The notes under the pieces are model-generated. The model saw only the letters and a list, made by a program, of their open reading frames with translations. It did no database searches and was not told where the DNA came from. A stretch of 7,800 nucleotides of DNA, taken from the NCBI GenBank assembly GCA_937938065.1, contig CALDBH010000011.1:1-7800 (forward strand), written 5' to 3'. The position numbers and the translations under genes were made by a program. This DNA comes from an uncultured Sulfurovum sp. Its GTDB lineage: Bacteria; Campylobacterota; Campylobacteria; Campylobacterales; Sulfurovaceae. How positions within the stretch are numbered: the stretch's first letter is position 1; every line of letters starts with the position of its first letter. Of the stretch, positions 1 through 6,056 are shown piece by piece.

Positions 1-47
1 GTAACATGGATGAAAACCATGGATCCTAACCGCTAGACGATGGGGCC
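1..47 (-). tRNA. tRNA-Glu (anticodon UUC), 5' part only
   Basis: Read on the minus strand from 47 down to 1, the sequence begins GGCCCCATCGTCTAGCGG, the typical start of a bacterial tRNA-Glu. A D-loop with the GGTTA signature follows. The anticodon arm is a perfect 5-bp stem, CATGG (21-17) with CCATG (9-5), around the seven-base loop TTTTCAT (16-10). Loop bases 34-36 are TTC (14-12), so this tRNA reads GAA/GAG as glutamate. The variable region starts at the window edge. The T-arm and acceptor 3' strand lie outside, so the gene is cut by the window rather than broken. It is transcribed away from the protein-coding cluster. Confidence 0.93.
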
Positions 48-67
48 ATCTGTAACTTGTGGATGGG

Positions 68-73
68 ATTATA
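68..73 (-). promoter_or_regulatory. -10 hexamer of the tRNA-Glu promoter
   Basis: The minus strand reads TATAAT here (ATTATA on the plus strand). This would start transcription near position 61, about 14 nt before the mature tRNA 5' end at 47. The bases after the hexamer are C-rich (CCCATCC), the kind of GC-rich discriminator common at stable-RNA promoters. No good -35 hexamer is visible 16-18 bp upstream. The call rests on the perfect -10 and its distance to the tRNA. Confidence 0.6.
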
Positions 74-84
74 TAGATAGGGTG

Positions 85-101
85 CTTAAAAATCTCTTAA
101 A
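85..101 (+). repeat. Two CTTAAA repeats between divergent promoters
   Basis: CTTAAA occurs at 85-90 and 96-101, an 11-bp start-to-start spacing of about one helical turn. Both copies lie between the two divergent -10 boxes. They may be a phased AT-rich upstream element or a tandem operator. The motif is short, so chance cannot be excluded. Confidence 0.25.
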
Positions 102-106
102 TAGTG

Positions 107-112
107 TATAAT
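107..112 (+). promoter_or_regulatory. -10 hexamer of the lipoprotein/operon promoter
   Basis: A perfect TATAAT lies 24 bp before the ATG at 137 and predicts a start near 119 with a leader of about 18 nt. A CTTAAA at 85-90 lies 16 bp upstream, in the place of a poor -35 box, and a second CTTAAA sits at 96-101. Weak -35 boxes with AT-rich periodic upstream sequence are usual for the housekeeping sigma factor of Campylobacterota. It is the only convincing promoter seen for the gene run up to 6013. Confidence 0.6.
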
Positions 113-136
113 TTAGCTAAAAAAAGAGAAAAATAA

Positions 137-625
137 ATGAATTTTAAAAGAACAGTTTCGCTTTTGATAATGGGTTTTCTTTTGAGTGCTTGTACCCCTA
201 AAGAGTATGTCAAACAAAACTCTGCATTCATCATGTTTAAAACTCCTACCTTCAAATATGCAGACATGGGGTTTATCTACGAGAATGAAGAAGAGATAAA
301 AATAGAGATCTATGGCAGTGGACAGGCATTGATGTCTTTAGAGATATCTGAGACTTCTGTCTGCATGAGTTTGTTGGAATGTATGGGGAAAAGTGCTTTC
401 AACAAACAAGTCTTAAGTGGTATGTATCCAGAGGATATATTGGAAAATATATTTAGAGGAAAACCTTTGTTTAATGGTATGGGATTAGAAAAGAAGGGTA
501 CCGGGTTTACACAAAAGATAGTAAAAAAAGATAAATATAACATCGATTATAGTGTTTTAAAGAATGAAGTTATTTTCCGTGATACAATCAATACAATAGA
601 TATAAAAGTTAAAAAACAATACTAA
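137..625 (+). CDS. Small envelope lipoprotein, function unknown (possible LolB-like fold)
   Basis: The 162-aa product has a classic lipoprotein signal: basic NFKR, a hydrophobic stretch at residues 8-18 and the lipobox LSAC at 16-19. Cys19 should be lipidated, leaving a mature part of 144 aa. Position +2 is Thr, so no Asp inner-membrane retention signal is present and outer-membrane sorting is plausible. The mature part looks beta-rich at residues 54-75 and 140-160, with a central helix-like stretch near 86-108 and two further cysteines, Cys76 and Cys82. I do not recognise the family with certainty. The order of elements (strand with a GS turn, strand pair, amphipathic SGMYPEDILENIFRGKP segment, terminal IKVK strand) recalls LolB, the outer-membrane lipoprotein acceptor, but this is inference and the protein is shorter than E. 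coli LolB. The ATG has a purine-rich upstream stretch (AAGAGA) and is the first gene after the promoter. nfo begins 9 nt after its stop. Confidence 0.8.
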   Translation: MNFKRTVSLLIMGFLLSACTPKEYVKQNSAFIMFKTPTFKYADMGFIYENEEEIKIEIYGSGQALMSLEISETSVCMSLLECMGKSAFNKQVLSGMYPEDILENIFRGKPLFNGMGLEKKGTGFTQKIVKKDKYNIDYSVLKNEVIFRDTINTIDIKVKKQY

Positions 626-634
626 GGTTAGAAG

Positions 635-1528
635 ATGGCAAAATTTGTAGGAGCACATGTAAGTGCCAGTGGAGGTGTAGATAATGCACCATTGAATGCT
701 ATGGCTATAGGAGCAAAAGCATTTGCACTTTTTACGAAAAATCAAAGACAGTGGGTAGCAAAAGCTTTAGAAACGAAAACGATAGATGCGTTTCAAAAAA
801 ATCTTGAAGCTTCAGGTATTTTGCCTAAACACATTTTACCTCACGACTCTTACCTAATCAATCTTGGACATCCTGAAGTAGAAAAACTTGAAAAATCACG
901 AGATGCGTTTATAGATGAATTGGAGCGTTGCCGTATCTTAGGCCTTGACAGACTTAATTTTCACCCAGGATCTCACTTGACAAAGATCTCTAAAAAAGAT
1001 CCAGAGTATATGGATAAGCTTATGCAGGCCGAATTGGGATGTTTGGATGTTATAGGAGAGTCACTTAATAGAGCCATTGAAGCTACCCTAGATTCAAATG
1101 TAAAACTTGTCATTGAAAATACAGCAGGGCAAGGGAGCAACCTTGGGTATAAATTTGAACATTTGGCACATATTATAGATAAGGTAGAAGATAAAAGTAG
1201 AGTAGGCGTGTGCATCGATACTTGTCACATGTTTACAGCAGGGTATGATATCCGTACCAGGGAAACTTATGATGAAACATGGAACAGTTTTGATAAAGTA
1301 GTAGGAAGAGAGTACTTGATGGGAATGCACATTAATGATTCTAAGCCACCTTTAGGCTCTCGTGTGGATAGACATCACTCATTAGGTCAGGGAGAGATCG
1401 GATGGGATGCCTTTAAATTCATTATGAATGACTCGCGTATGGATGACATACCACTTATTTTGGAAACAATTGATGAGTCAATTTGGGCAGAGGAGATTAC
1501 GGCACTATATGCTTTGATCGAAGATTAA
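635..1528 (+). CDS. nfo: Endonuclease IV (AP endonuclease)
   Basis: This 297-aa product is a class II AP endonuclease that cuts the DNA backbone 5' of abasic sites and removes 3' blocking groups in cytoplasmic base-excision repair. It is a TIM barrel with three zinc ions. The motifs are GAHVSASGG (residues 6-14), [11 protein letters not shown] (30-40), [13 protein letters not shown] (68-80), NFHPGSH (108-114), [12 protein letters not shown] (160-171), [10 protein letters not shown] (191-200) and [15 protein letters not shown] (242-256). All nine metal ligands known from E. coli Nfo have counterparts: His70, His110, Glu161, Asp195, His198, His232, Asp245, His247 and Glu277. Compared with the E. 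coli protein as I remember it, about 15 extra residues lie between His110 and Glu161 (around 120-138). The ATG at 635 has a weak TAAGG site overlapping the previous stop, suggesting coupled translation. A repair enzyme among envelope genes probably reflects operon packing more than shared function. Confidence 0.97.
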   Translation: MAKFVGAHVSASGGVDNAPLNAMAIGAKAFALFTKNQRQWVAKALETKTIDAFQKNLEASGILPKHILPHDSYLINLGHPEVEKLEKSRDAFIDELERCRILGLDRLNFHPGSHLTKISKKDPEYMDKLMQAELGCLDVIGESLNRAIEATLDSNVKLVIENTAGQGSNLGYKFEHLAHIIDKVEDKSRVGVCIDTCHMFTAGYDIRTRETYDETWNSFDKVVGREYLMGMHINDSKPPLGSRVDRHHSLGQGEIGWDAFKFIMNDSRMDDIPLILETIDESIWAEEITALYALIED

Positions 1529-1547
1529 ATTTGAAATAGGGAGAAGA

Positions 1548-2768
1548 ATGATGGGGAGAATGATAAAAGGTTTAGCACTGAGTGTAGTAGCAAGTTCAGT
1601 GGTTATGGCAGGGGGATGGAAAATCCCGGAGCAATCACTTAATTCAATGGCACTTGGTGCTGCATATGTAGCACATACTACAGGGGCAGATACCAATTAT
1701 CATAACCCTGCAAATATGGCTTTTATGGATGCAGATAGGAGTTATGTGGAAGGTGGTCTAACACTGGCACACTTGCCTTCGAATGTCTATACATTGGTAG
1801 ATCCATATTCGGGAGAATCTGAAGTAGAAAATCATCCTATTCCATTTTTGCATTATGTTGCACCGGCAATGGGTGATTTTAGATGGGGTGTGAGTATGGT
1901 CGCGCCAGGTGGATTGACTAAAAGATGGAAAGAGCAGCCTCAAAAATCTTTTGCTGAAGAGTTTACGCTTAAGATCATAGAACTGAACCCAAGTATGTCA
2001 TATAAGATATCAGAAGAGTTTAGTGTCGGTGGTGGATTAAGACTTATTTACAGTGAAGGTGTAGTAAGGAGTTCTGGCACAGTATCCAGAGATATGGAGG
2101 GGGATACGATTGAATTCGGATATAACCTGGCTATGACTTATAAGCCAACTTCAGATATCAATCTGGCAGCAACATATCGATCAAATATTGATTTAAAAGA
2201 AGAAGGTACTGCGAAACTTTATGCTGGACCTACTTTAGCTTATGATGGTAAAGCCAGTGTAGAAATACCGTTACCTGCAGCACTGAATCTAGCGATCTCT
2301 AAAACATGGCAAGAGACATTTACATTAGAGTTTAATTATGAGAGAACTTTTTGGTCACAATATGAAACTTTGGACTTTGAATATGGTGGAGTAGATCTTG
2401 GAGGGTTGACACCTTACTTTGATACTCCTCAAGATAGAAACTGGAAAGACACCAATACTTTCAGATTGGGGGCAACGATCCAAATGAATAAACTTACAAC
2501 TATGATGGCTTTTGCCATCGACGAAACACCTGCGCCTGTAGAAACAATAGGGTTTGAACTTCCAGACAGTGATGCGAAGATCTTCTCTATGGGGTTCCGT
2601 TACCAGCAGACAGACAACCTTTCTTGGGGTGCTGCTTTCTTGTATGACAGTAAAGAGAGTATTTCTGTCCCTGCGGGAGTGAATGAGAATCCGGTTCTTG
2701 TAAATGGTGGTGGATTTTCAGAGGGTGGAGCATTCTTAACCACTATAGGCGTAGCGTACGAGTACTAA
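1548..2768 (+). CDS. OmpP1/FadL-family outer-membrane transport protein
   Basis: This 406-aa product is predicted to be a beta-barrel channel for long-chain fatty acids or other hydrophobic molecules. The N-terminus is a Sec signal peptide: basic MMGRMIKG, hydrophobic LALSVVASSVVM, with likely cleavage after VMA (residue 21). The mature protein starts GGWKIPEQSLNSMALGAAY, matching the N-terminal hatch of FadL proteins. NPAN at 53-56 is the conserved hatch NPA box. The rest alternates polar and hydrophobic residues, as barrel strands do, and ends in an aromatic residue (VAYEY) as BAM clients do. Length fits the family (about 400-450 aa). Three ATGs lie close together: 1548, 1551 and 1560. AGGGAG at 1538-1543 is 4 nt from the first and 7 nt from the second, so 1551 is as likely a start as 1548. 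The acyl-CoA ligase follows after one base. The substrate is unproven because the family also carries hydrocarbons. Confidence 0.93.
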   Translation: MMGRMIKGLALSVVASSVVMAGGWKIPEQSLNSMALGAAYVAHTTGADTNYHNPANMAFMDADRSYVEGGLTLAHLPSNVYTLVDPYSGESEVENHPIPFLHYVAPAMGDFRWGVSMVAPGGLTKRWKEQPQKSFAEEFTLKIIELNPSMSYKISEEFSVGGGLRLIYSEGVVRSSGTVSRDMEGDTIEFGYNLAMTYKPTSDINLAATYRSNIDLKEEGTAKLYAGPTLAYDGKASVEIPLPAALNLAISKTWQETFTLEFNYERTFWSQYETLDFEYGGVDLGGLTPYFDTPQDRNWKDTNTFRLGATIQMNKLTTMMAFAIDETPAPVETIGFELPDSDAKIFSMGFRYQQTDNLSWGAAFLYDSKESISVPAGVNENPVLVNGGGFSEGGAFLTTIGVAYEY

Positions 2769-2769
2769 G

Positions 2770-4314
2770 ATGGATTACAAGTTTAATAACTTTTATGAAC
2801 TCATCACCTTTCAGGCAAAAAAGCGTAAGAAAAAAGTTGCGCTTTTTGTTGATGATGAGAAGATCACGTATGGTGATATATTAGTAGAGGTAGATAAACT
2901 TGCTGCTTTTCTTGCTGACAAAGGCGTAAAAAAAGGTGACAAGGTCGCACTTTTTTTACGTAACTCTCCGGAATTTATCTATACGATCTTTGCTGCCTCA
3001 AAGTTAGGGGCCATTGTTGTACCTATCAATACCTTTTTGAAAGAAGATGAACTGACGTATATTTTAGAAGACAGTGGTTCTTCGGTGCTTATGGCTTCCG
3101 CTATTCATGACAAGGTTGTCAACAGCAGTAAAGCAAGTAACCTGTGCAGGTTTATTGTATGGGAAGGCGAGAACAGTGCTCAGGGGGAACAGCATTACGC
3201 TTTTGATGAAGCGTTAAAGACGGAATTATCTGTAGCACATACCCCTACAGCATTGGAAGACACTGCAGTCCTCATTTATACTTCAGGAACGACAGGCAAA
3301 CCTAAAGGAGCAATGTTAAGCCATAAAAATATCTTTTCAAATGCACGTTCCGGAGAGAAAACCATTAAGGTAAAACCTAAAGACAGAGGGATCGTTTTTT
3401 TACCAATGTTCCACTCTTTTACTTTTACTATAGCTATCATGCTTCCTATGTATGTAGGAATGAGCATCGTTATCATCAAATCGATTCAACCTTTTTCCAA
3501 TATCTTTAAACAAACATTACTCAAGCGTGTAACCCTTTTCTTTGGTATTCCCGATGTCTATAATGCTTTAGCTAAAGCAAAACTTCCATGGTATTTTATG
3601 TGGTTTAACAATTTACGTGCATTTATATCAGGTGCGGCAGCATTACAGCCTAAAACACTTGATGCAATGGCAAAGAAGTTTAAACGGGCAACTTTACTCG
3701 AAGGGTATGGACTGAGTGAAGCAAGCCCTGCTGTGAGTATGAATACCTTTAAAAAACAAAAGGCGGGTTCTGTAGGTACAGCATTGTATGGTTATGAAAT
3801 AAAGATCGTAGATGAAGATATGAATGAGGTACATCGTGGTGCTATAGGAGATATTATCGTCAAGGGTGATAATGTGATGCAAGGGTATCTGAATCGTCCT
3901 ACAGCAACAGATGAGACCATTATCAACGGTTGGTTGCTTACGGGTGATGTAGGATATATGGATGATGAAGGGTTTTTGTTCATTGTAGACAGAAAAAAAG
4001 ATCTTATCATTTCAAAAGGTATCAATATTTATCCTCGTGAGACAGAAGAAGTCATAGATGTATTTGATGGTGTAGGTGCATCTGCTGTTATCGGCATTAA
4101 TGATGAGAAGAGTGGAGAAGTGCCTGTTGTCTATATAGAACTTGAAGAGGGTGCAGAGGCACTTGATGAACCAGGTTTAAAAAAACATATGAGAGATCAT
4201 CTGGCAAACTATAAGATACCAAAACAAATTCATGTTATTAAAGCACTCCCTAAAAATGCTACAGGGAAAGTACTTAAACGTGTACTAAAAGAGAGTCTTA
4301 GGGAAGGAGAATAG
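2770..4314 (+). CDS. AMP-forming acyl-CoA synthetase (long-chain fatty acid-CoA ligase type)
   Basis: This 514-aa product belongs to the ANL adenylate-forming superfamily. It would activate a carboxylate with ATP to an acyl-AMP and then transfer the acyl group to CoA, at the inner face of the membrane. Visible motifs are the phosphate loop YTSGTTGKPKG (170-180), FHSFTFT (214-220) of the acyl pocket, EGYGLSEASP (311-320), TGD (391-393) with ribose-binding Asp393, DRKKDLIISKGINIYP (407-422) with Arg408 and the hinge, and PKNATGK (494-500) with catalytic Lys500. All key residues are present and no truncation is seen. The length is a little shorter than E. coli FadD (561 aa), as in many FadD-like ligases. 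The direct FadL neighbour argues for a fatty acid substrate; the chain length cannot be read from the sequence. Only one base separates it from the fadL stop and no good Shine-Dalgarno is visible, so translation is probably coupled. Confidence 0.93.
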   Translation: MDYKFNNFYELITFQAKKRKKKVALFVDDEKITYGDILVEVDKLAAFLADKGVKKGDKVALFLRNSPEFIYTIFAASKLGAIVVPINTFLKEDELTYILEDSGSSVLMASAIHDKVVNSSKASNLCRFIVWEGENSAQGEQHYAFDEALKTELSVAHTPTALEDTAVLIYTSGTTGKPKGAMLSHKNIFSNARSGEKTIKVKPKDRGIVFLPMFHSFTFTIAIMLPMYVGMSIVIIKSIQPFSNIFKQTLLKRVTLFFGIPDVYNALAKAKLPWYFMWFNNLRAFISGAAALQPKTLDAMAKKFKRATLLEGYGLSEASPAVSMNTFKKQKAGSVGTALYGYEIKIVDEDMNEVHRGAIGDIIVKGDNVMQGYLNRPTATDETIINGWLLTGDVGYMDDEGFLFIVDRKKDLIISKGINIYPRETEEVIDVFDGVGASAVIGINDEKSGEVPVVYIELEEGAEALDEPGLKKHMRDHLANYKIPKQIHVIKALPKNATGKVLKRVLKESLREGE

Positions 4315-4318
4315 CAAG

Positions 4319-5443
4319 ATGAAAGCTATCCTCAATGCAAAAATACTTTTAAATGATAAGATCATTGAAGACAAAGTACTTCTATTTGACCATAAGATTG
4401 TCAATATCGTAGAGGAGATAGATCTTACAGATATTGAAACCATTGATGCCAATGGTGCTTATGTCAGTGCAGGGTTTATAGATCTGCATATACATGGCAG
4501 TGGTGGTGCAGATGTGATGGATGCCACACCTGTTGCATTGGAAACGATCTCTTCAACCCTTCTTCAAACAGGGACCACTTCTTTTTTGGCTACGACCATG
4601 ACGATGTCAAATAAAGATATTGACAAGGCTTTACAAAACATTCAACTACATACTGCAAAGGTTAGTGGAGCACAGGTACTAGGCATTCATCTTGAAGGAC
4701 CTTTTATCAATGTATCCAAACATGGTGCACAAGATAAAGAATATGTTCAAGCACCAAATATGGCATTGATAGAAAACTATATGCAAGAAGTAAAAATGAT
4801 CACACTGGCACCTGAAATAGAGGGTGCAGAAGATTTTGTAAAGCTATTGACAAAAGAGTATCAGCATGTCATTTTAAGTATCGGGCATTCTGATGCAAGT
4901 TATGAAGAGAGTAAAAAGAGTTTTGCCTGGGGCATTTCTCATGTAACACATCTGTTTAATGCCATGAACCCTTATCATCATAGAAAACCGGGTATTGTGG
5001 GTGCAGTGTTTGATTCTAATGTGACCTGTGACATCATTGCTGATCTAGTGCATACACACCCGACTACACTTGAACTGGTACAGAAAGTCAAAAAAGAGAA
5101 GCTGATACTCATCACAGATGCTATGCGGGCAGGATGTATGAAATGTGGTACGTATGATCTAGGTGGTAGGAGCGTTGAGGTAGATGAAGGCAAGGCAGTC
5201 TTGGAAGATGGAACGCTTGCAGGTTCTGTACTGAAGATGAATGATGCATTGTCAAATATGCGAACACATACTTCGATGAGTCTCGTTGAAATTATTAACA
5301 GTGTAACAAAAATACCAGCAAGTAAACTGGGCATCCCTAAAGGTGAACTACGAAAAGGCTATGATGCAGATATAGTCATCTTTGATGAAAATTTTAGTAT
5401 CATATCAACTATAGTTAGCGGTGAAGTAAAGTATAAAAGGTAA
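4319..5443 (+). CDS. nagA: N-acetylglucosamine-6-phosphate deacetylase
   Basis: This 374-aa product hydrolyses GlcNAc-6-P to GlcN-6-P and acetate in the cytoplasm, feeding amino-sugar breakdown or cell-wall precursor synthesis. It is an amidohydrolase-superfamily protein of normal NagA length. Motifs are DLHIHGSGG (55-63), LGIHLEGPF (121-129) with metal ligand Glu126, SIGHSDA (187-193) with His190, THLFNAMNP (210-218) with His211, the substrate-side His245 in ADLVHTHP, and ITDAM (265-269) with catalytic Asp267. The first motif keeps both histidines (His57, His59), as in binuclear NagAs such as that of Bacillus; E. coli NagA has lost them. The start is well set by AAGGAG at 4304-4309, 9 nt before the ATG, inside the end of the ligase gene. 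No nagB or kinase is in view, so supply of the substrate depends on genes elsewhere or on the PTS suggested by the next gene. Confidence 0.96.
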   Translation: MKAILNAKILLNDKIIEDKVLLFDHKIVNIVEEIDLTDIETIDANGAYVSAGFIDLHIHGSGGADVMDATPVALETISSTLLQTGTTSFLATTMTMSNKDIDKALQNIQLHTAKVSGAQVLGIHLEGPFINVSKHGAQDKEYVQAPNMALIENYMQEVKMITLAPEIEGAEDFVKLLTKEYQHVILSIGHSDASYEESKKSFAWGISHVTHLFNAMNPYHHRKPGIVGAVFDSNVTCDIIADLVHTHPTTLELVQKVKKEKLILITDAMRAGCMKCGTYDLGGRSVEVDEGKAVLEDGTLAGSVLKMNDALSNMRTHTSMSLVEIINSVTKIPASKLGIPKGELRKGYDADIVIFDENFSIISTIVSGEVKYKR

Positions 5444-5447
5444 ATAG

Positions 5448-5918
5448 ATGTTTGGATTTTTAAAACGTAAAATAAGAGAGATAAAGTCACCTGTAGATGG
5501 ACAAGTTGTAGCACTTGAGAGTGTGGATGATGATGTGTTTTCACAAAAACTTGTAGGGGATGGTGTAGCGATTATACCTATGTCAGATACTTTTACAGCA
5601 CCTATAGACGGGACGATCACAAAAATATTTTCTACAAACCATGCGTATAGTATTAAAAGTACAAAAGATTTAGAGGTAATGGTACACATAGGTTTAGAGA
5701 CTGTAGCACTTGAGGGAAAAGGTTTTGAACGTCTTGCCAATGAAGGTGATGAAGTCAAAGCCGGAGACCCGGTCATTCGCGTTGATCTAGCGTATATCCG
5801 TGAACATGCAAAAGACATCGTTACCCCTATCATCATCTCTGATGAAAGCGATGTGAAAAGTATTGACAAAAGATTAAATATCGTAAAAAGCCAAGATATG
5901 ATTATGGAGGTCAGCTAA
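5448..5918 (+). CDS. crr: Stand-alone glucose-type PTS EIIA protein
   Basis: This 156-aa product is a single EIIA domain of the glucose/GlcNAc family, a phosphocarrier that accepts phosphate from HPr and passes it to a IIB domain. Conserved features are SPVDGQVV (14-21), GDGVAIIP (37-44), APIDGTITKIF (51-61), TNHAYSI (63-69) with the helper histidine His65, and VMVHIGLETV (77-86) with the phosphorylated His80, equivalent to His75 and His90 of E. coli EIIA-Glc. The short N-terminus MFGFLKRKIREI is amphipathic and basic and may act as a membrane anchor like that of E. coli EIIA-Glc. Both histidines are intact, so it should be phosphorylatable. The gene starts 4 nt after nagA with AAAAGG 7 nt before the ATG, so the two are probably co-expressed. 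No EI, HPr or IIBC is in the window, and complete sugar PTSs are uncommon in Campylobacterota. It may serve a GlcNAc permease elsewhere or act as a regulator. Confidence 0.93.
   Translation: MFGFLKRKIREIKSPVDGQVVALESVDDDVFSQKLVGDGVAIIPMSDTFTAPIDGTITKIFSTNHAYSIKSTKDLEVMVHIGLETVALEGKGFERLANEGDEVKAGDPVIRVDLAYIREHAKDIVTPIIISDESDVKSIDKRLNIVKSQDMIMEVS
5906..5910 (+). promoter_or_regulatory. Strong Shine-Dalgarno site for the 31-aa ORF
   Basis: GGAGG lies within the last codons of the EIIA gene (Met-Glu-Val), 7 nt before the ATG at 5918. It is the strongest and best-spaced ribosome binding site I found in the window and is the main reason to treat the following short frame as a gene. Confidence 0.7.
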
Positions 5919-6013
5919 TGCCGCAAAGTGACAATATATATTATTATGTAGTCTATGGGTTAATTTTAGTCGCATTTTTTATTGTGCTCAAAACCCCTAA
6001 AAAAAAGAAATAA
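5918..6013 (+). CDS. 31-aa single-pass membrane micro-protein, unknown function
   Basis: This short frame overlaps the EIIA stop by one base (TAATG) and encodes 31 residues. The N-terminus MPQSDN is polar, residues 8-24 (YYYVVYGLILVAFFIVL) form a clear hydrophobic transmembrane segment, and the end is KTPKKKK. The positive-inside rule predicts the lysine tail in the cytoplasm and the N-terminus in the periplasm. Support comes from the GGAGG site at ideal spacing, the coupled overlap and the coherent membrane-protein layout; a random AT-rich frame would rarely combine these. I do not recognise the family. It could be a small partner of the EIIA or of an envelope complex, or a short oxidase-type subunit, but nothing in the sequence decides this. 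Confidence 0.7.
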   Translation: MPQSDNIYYYVVYGLILVAFFIVLKTPKKKK

Positions 6014-6037
6014 CTTAATATAATATTTTCTTAATAT
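6014..6037 (+). repeat. Direct repeat CTTAATAT, two copies
   Basis: CTTAATAT occurs at 6014-6021 and 6030-6037, 16 bp start to start, flanking the TATAAT at 6019-6024. The second copy overlaps the palindrome TAATATTA (6032-6039). Placement just before a response regulator gene fits an autoregulatory operator, but 16 bp is longer than the 10-11 bp spacing usual for OmpR-family half sites. Confidence 0.3.
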
Positions 6038-6056
6038 TACTGTTGTATACTGTAAT
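6014..6056 (+). promoter_or_regulatory. AT-rich gap with promoter-like elements before the response regulator
   Basis: The 43-nt gap is almost all A and T. It contains a perfect TATAAT at 6019-6024, giving a predicted start near 6031, and a TATACT at 6046-6051, giving a predicted start near 6057, at the first ATG of the regulator. Neither has a convincing -35 box. No Shine-Dalgarno sequence is present before the ATG, so transcription from the second element would give a leaderless message. In AT-rich DNA such hexamers also arise by chance. No terminator hairpin is visible, so read-through from the upstream operon is possible. Confidence 0.45.

Noticed and set aside
3996..4001. A-run in the acyl-CoA ligase as a slippery or phase-variable tract
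   Set aside because: The homopolymer runs here and elsewhere in the window are short and the reading frames are intact across them, so nothing suggests frameshifting.
4978..5334. 118-codon open frame antisense to nagA
   Set aside because: It is the complement of conserved nagA codons; composition and lack of motifs mark it as a shadow.
5405..5869. 154-codon open frame antisense to crr
   Set aside because: It lies opposite a clearly functional gene, is rich in Ser/Thr/Pro as shadow frames are, and has no family motif.
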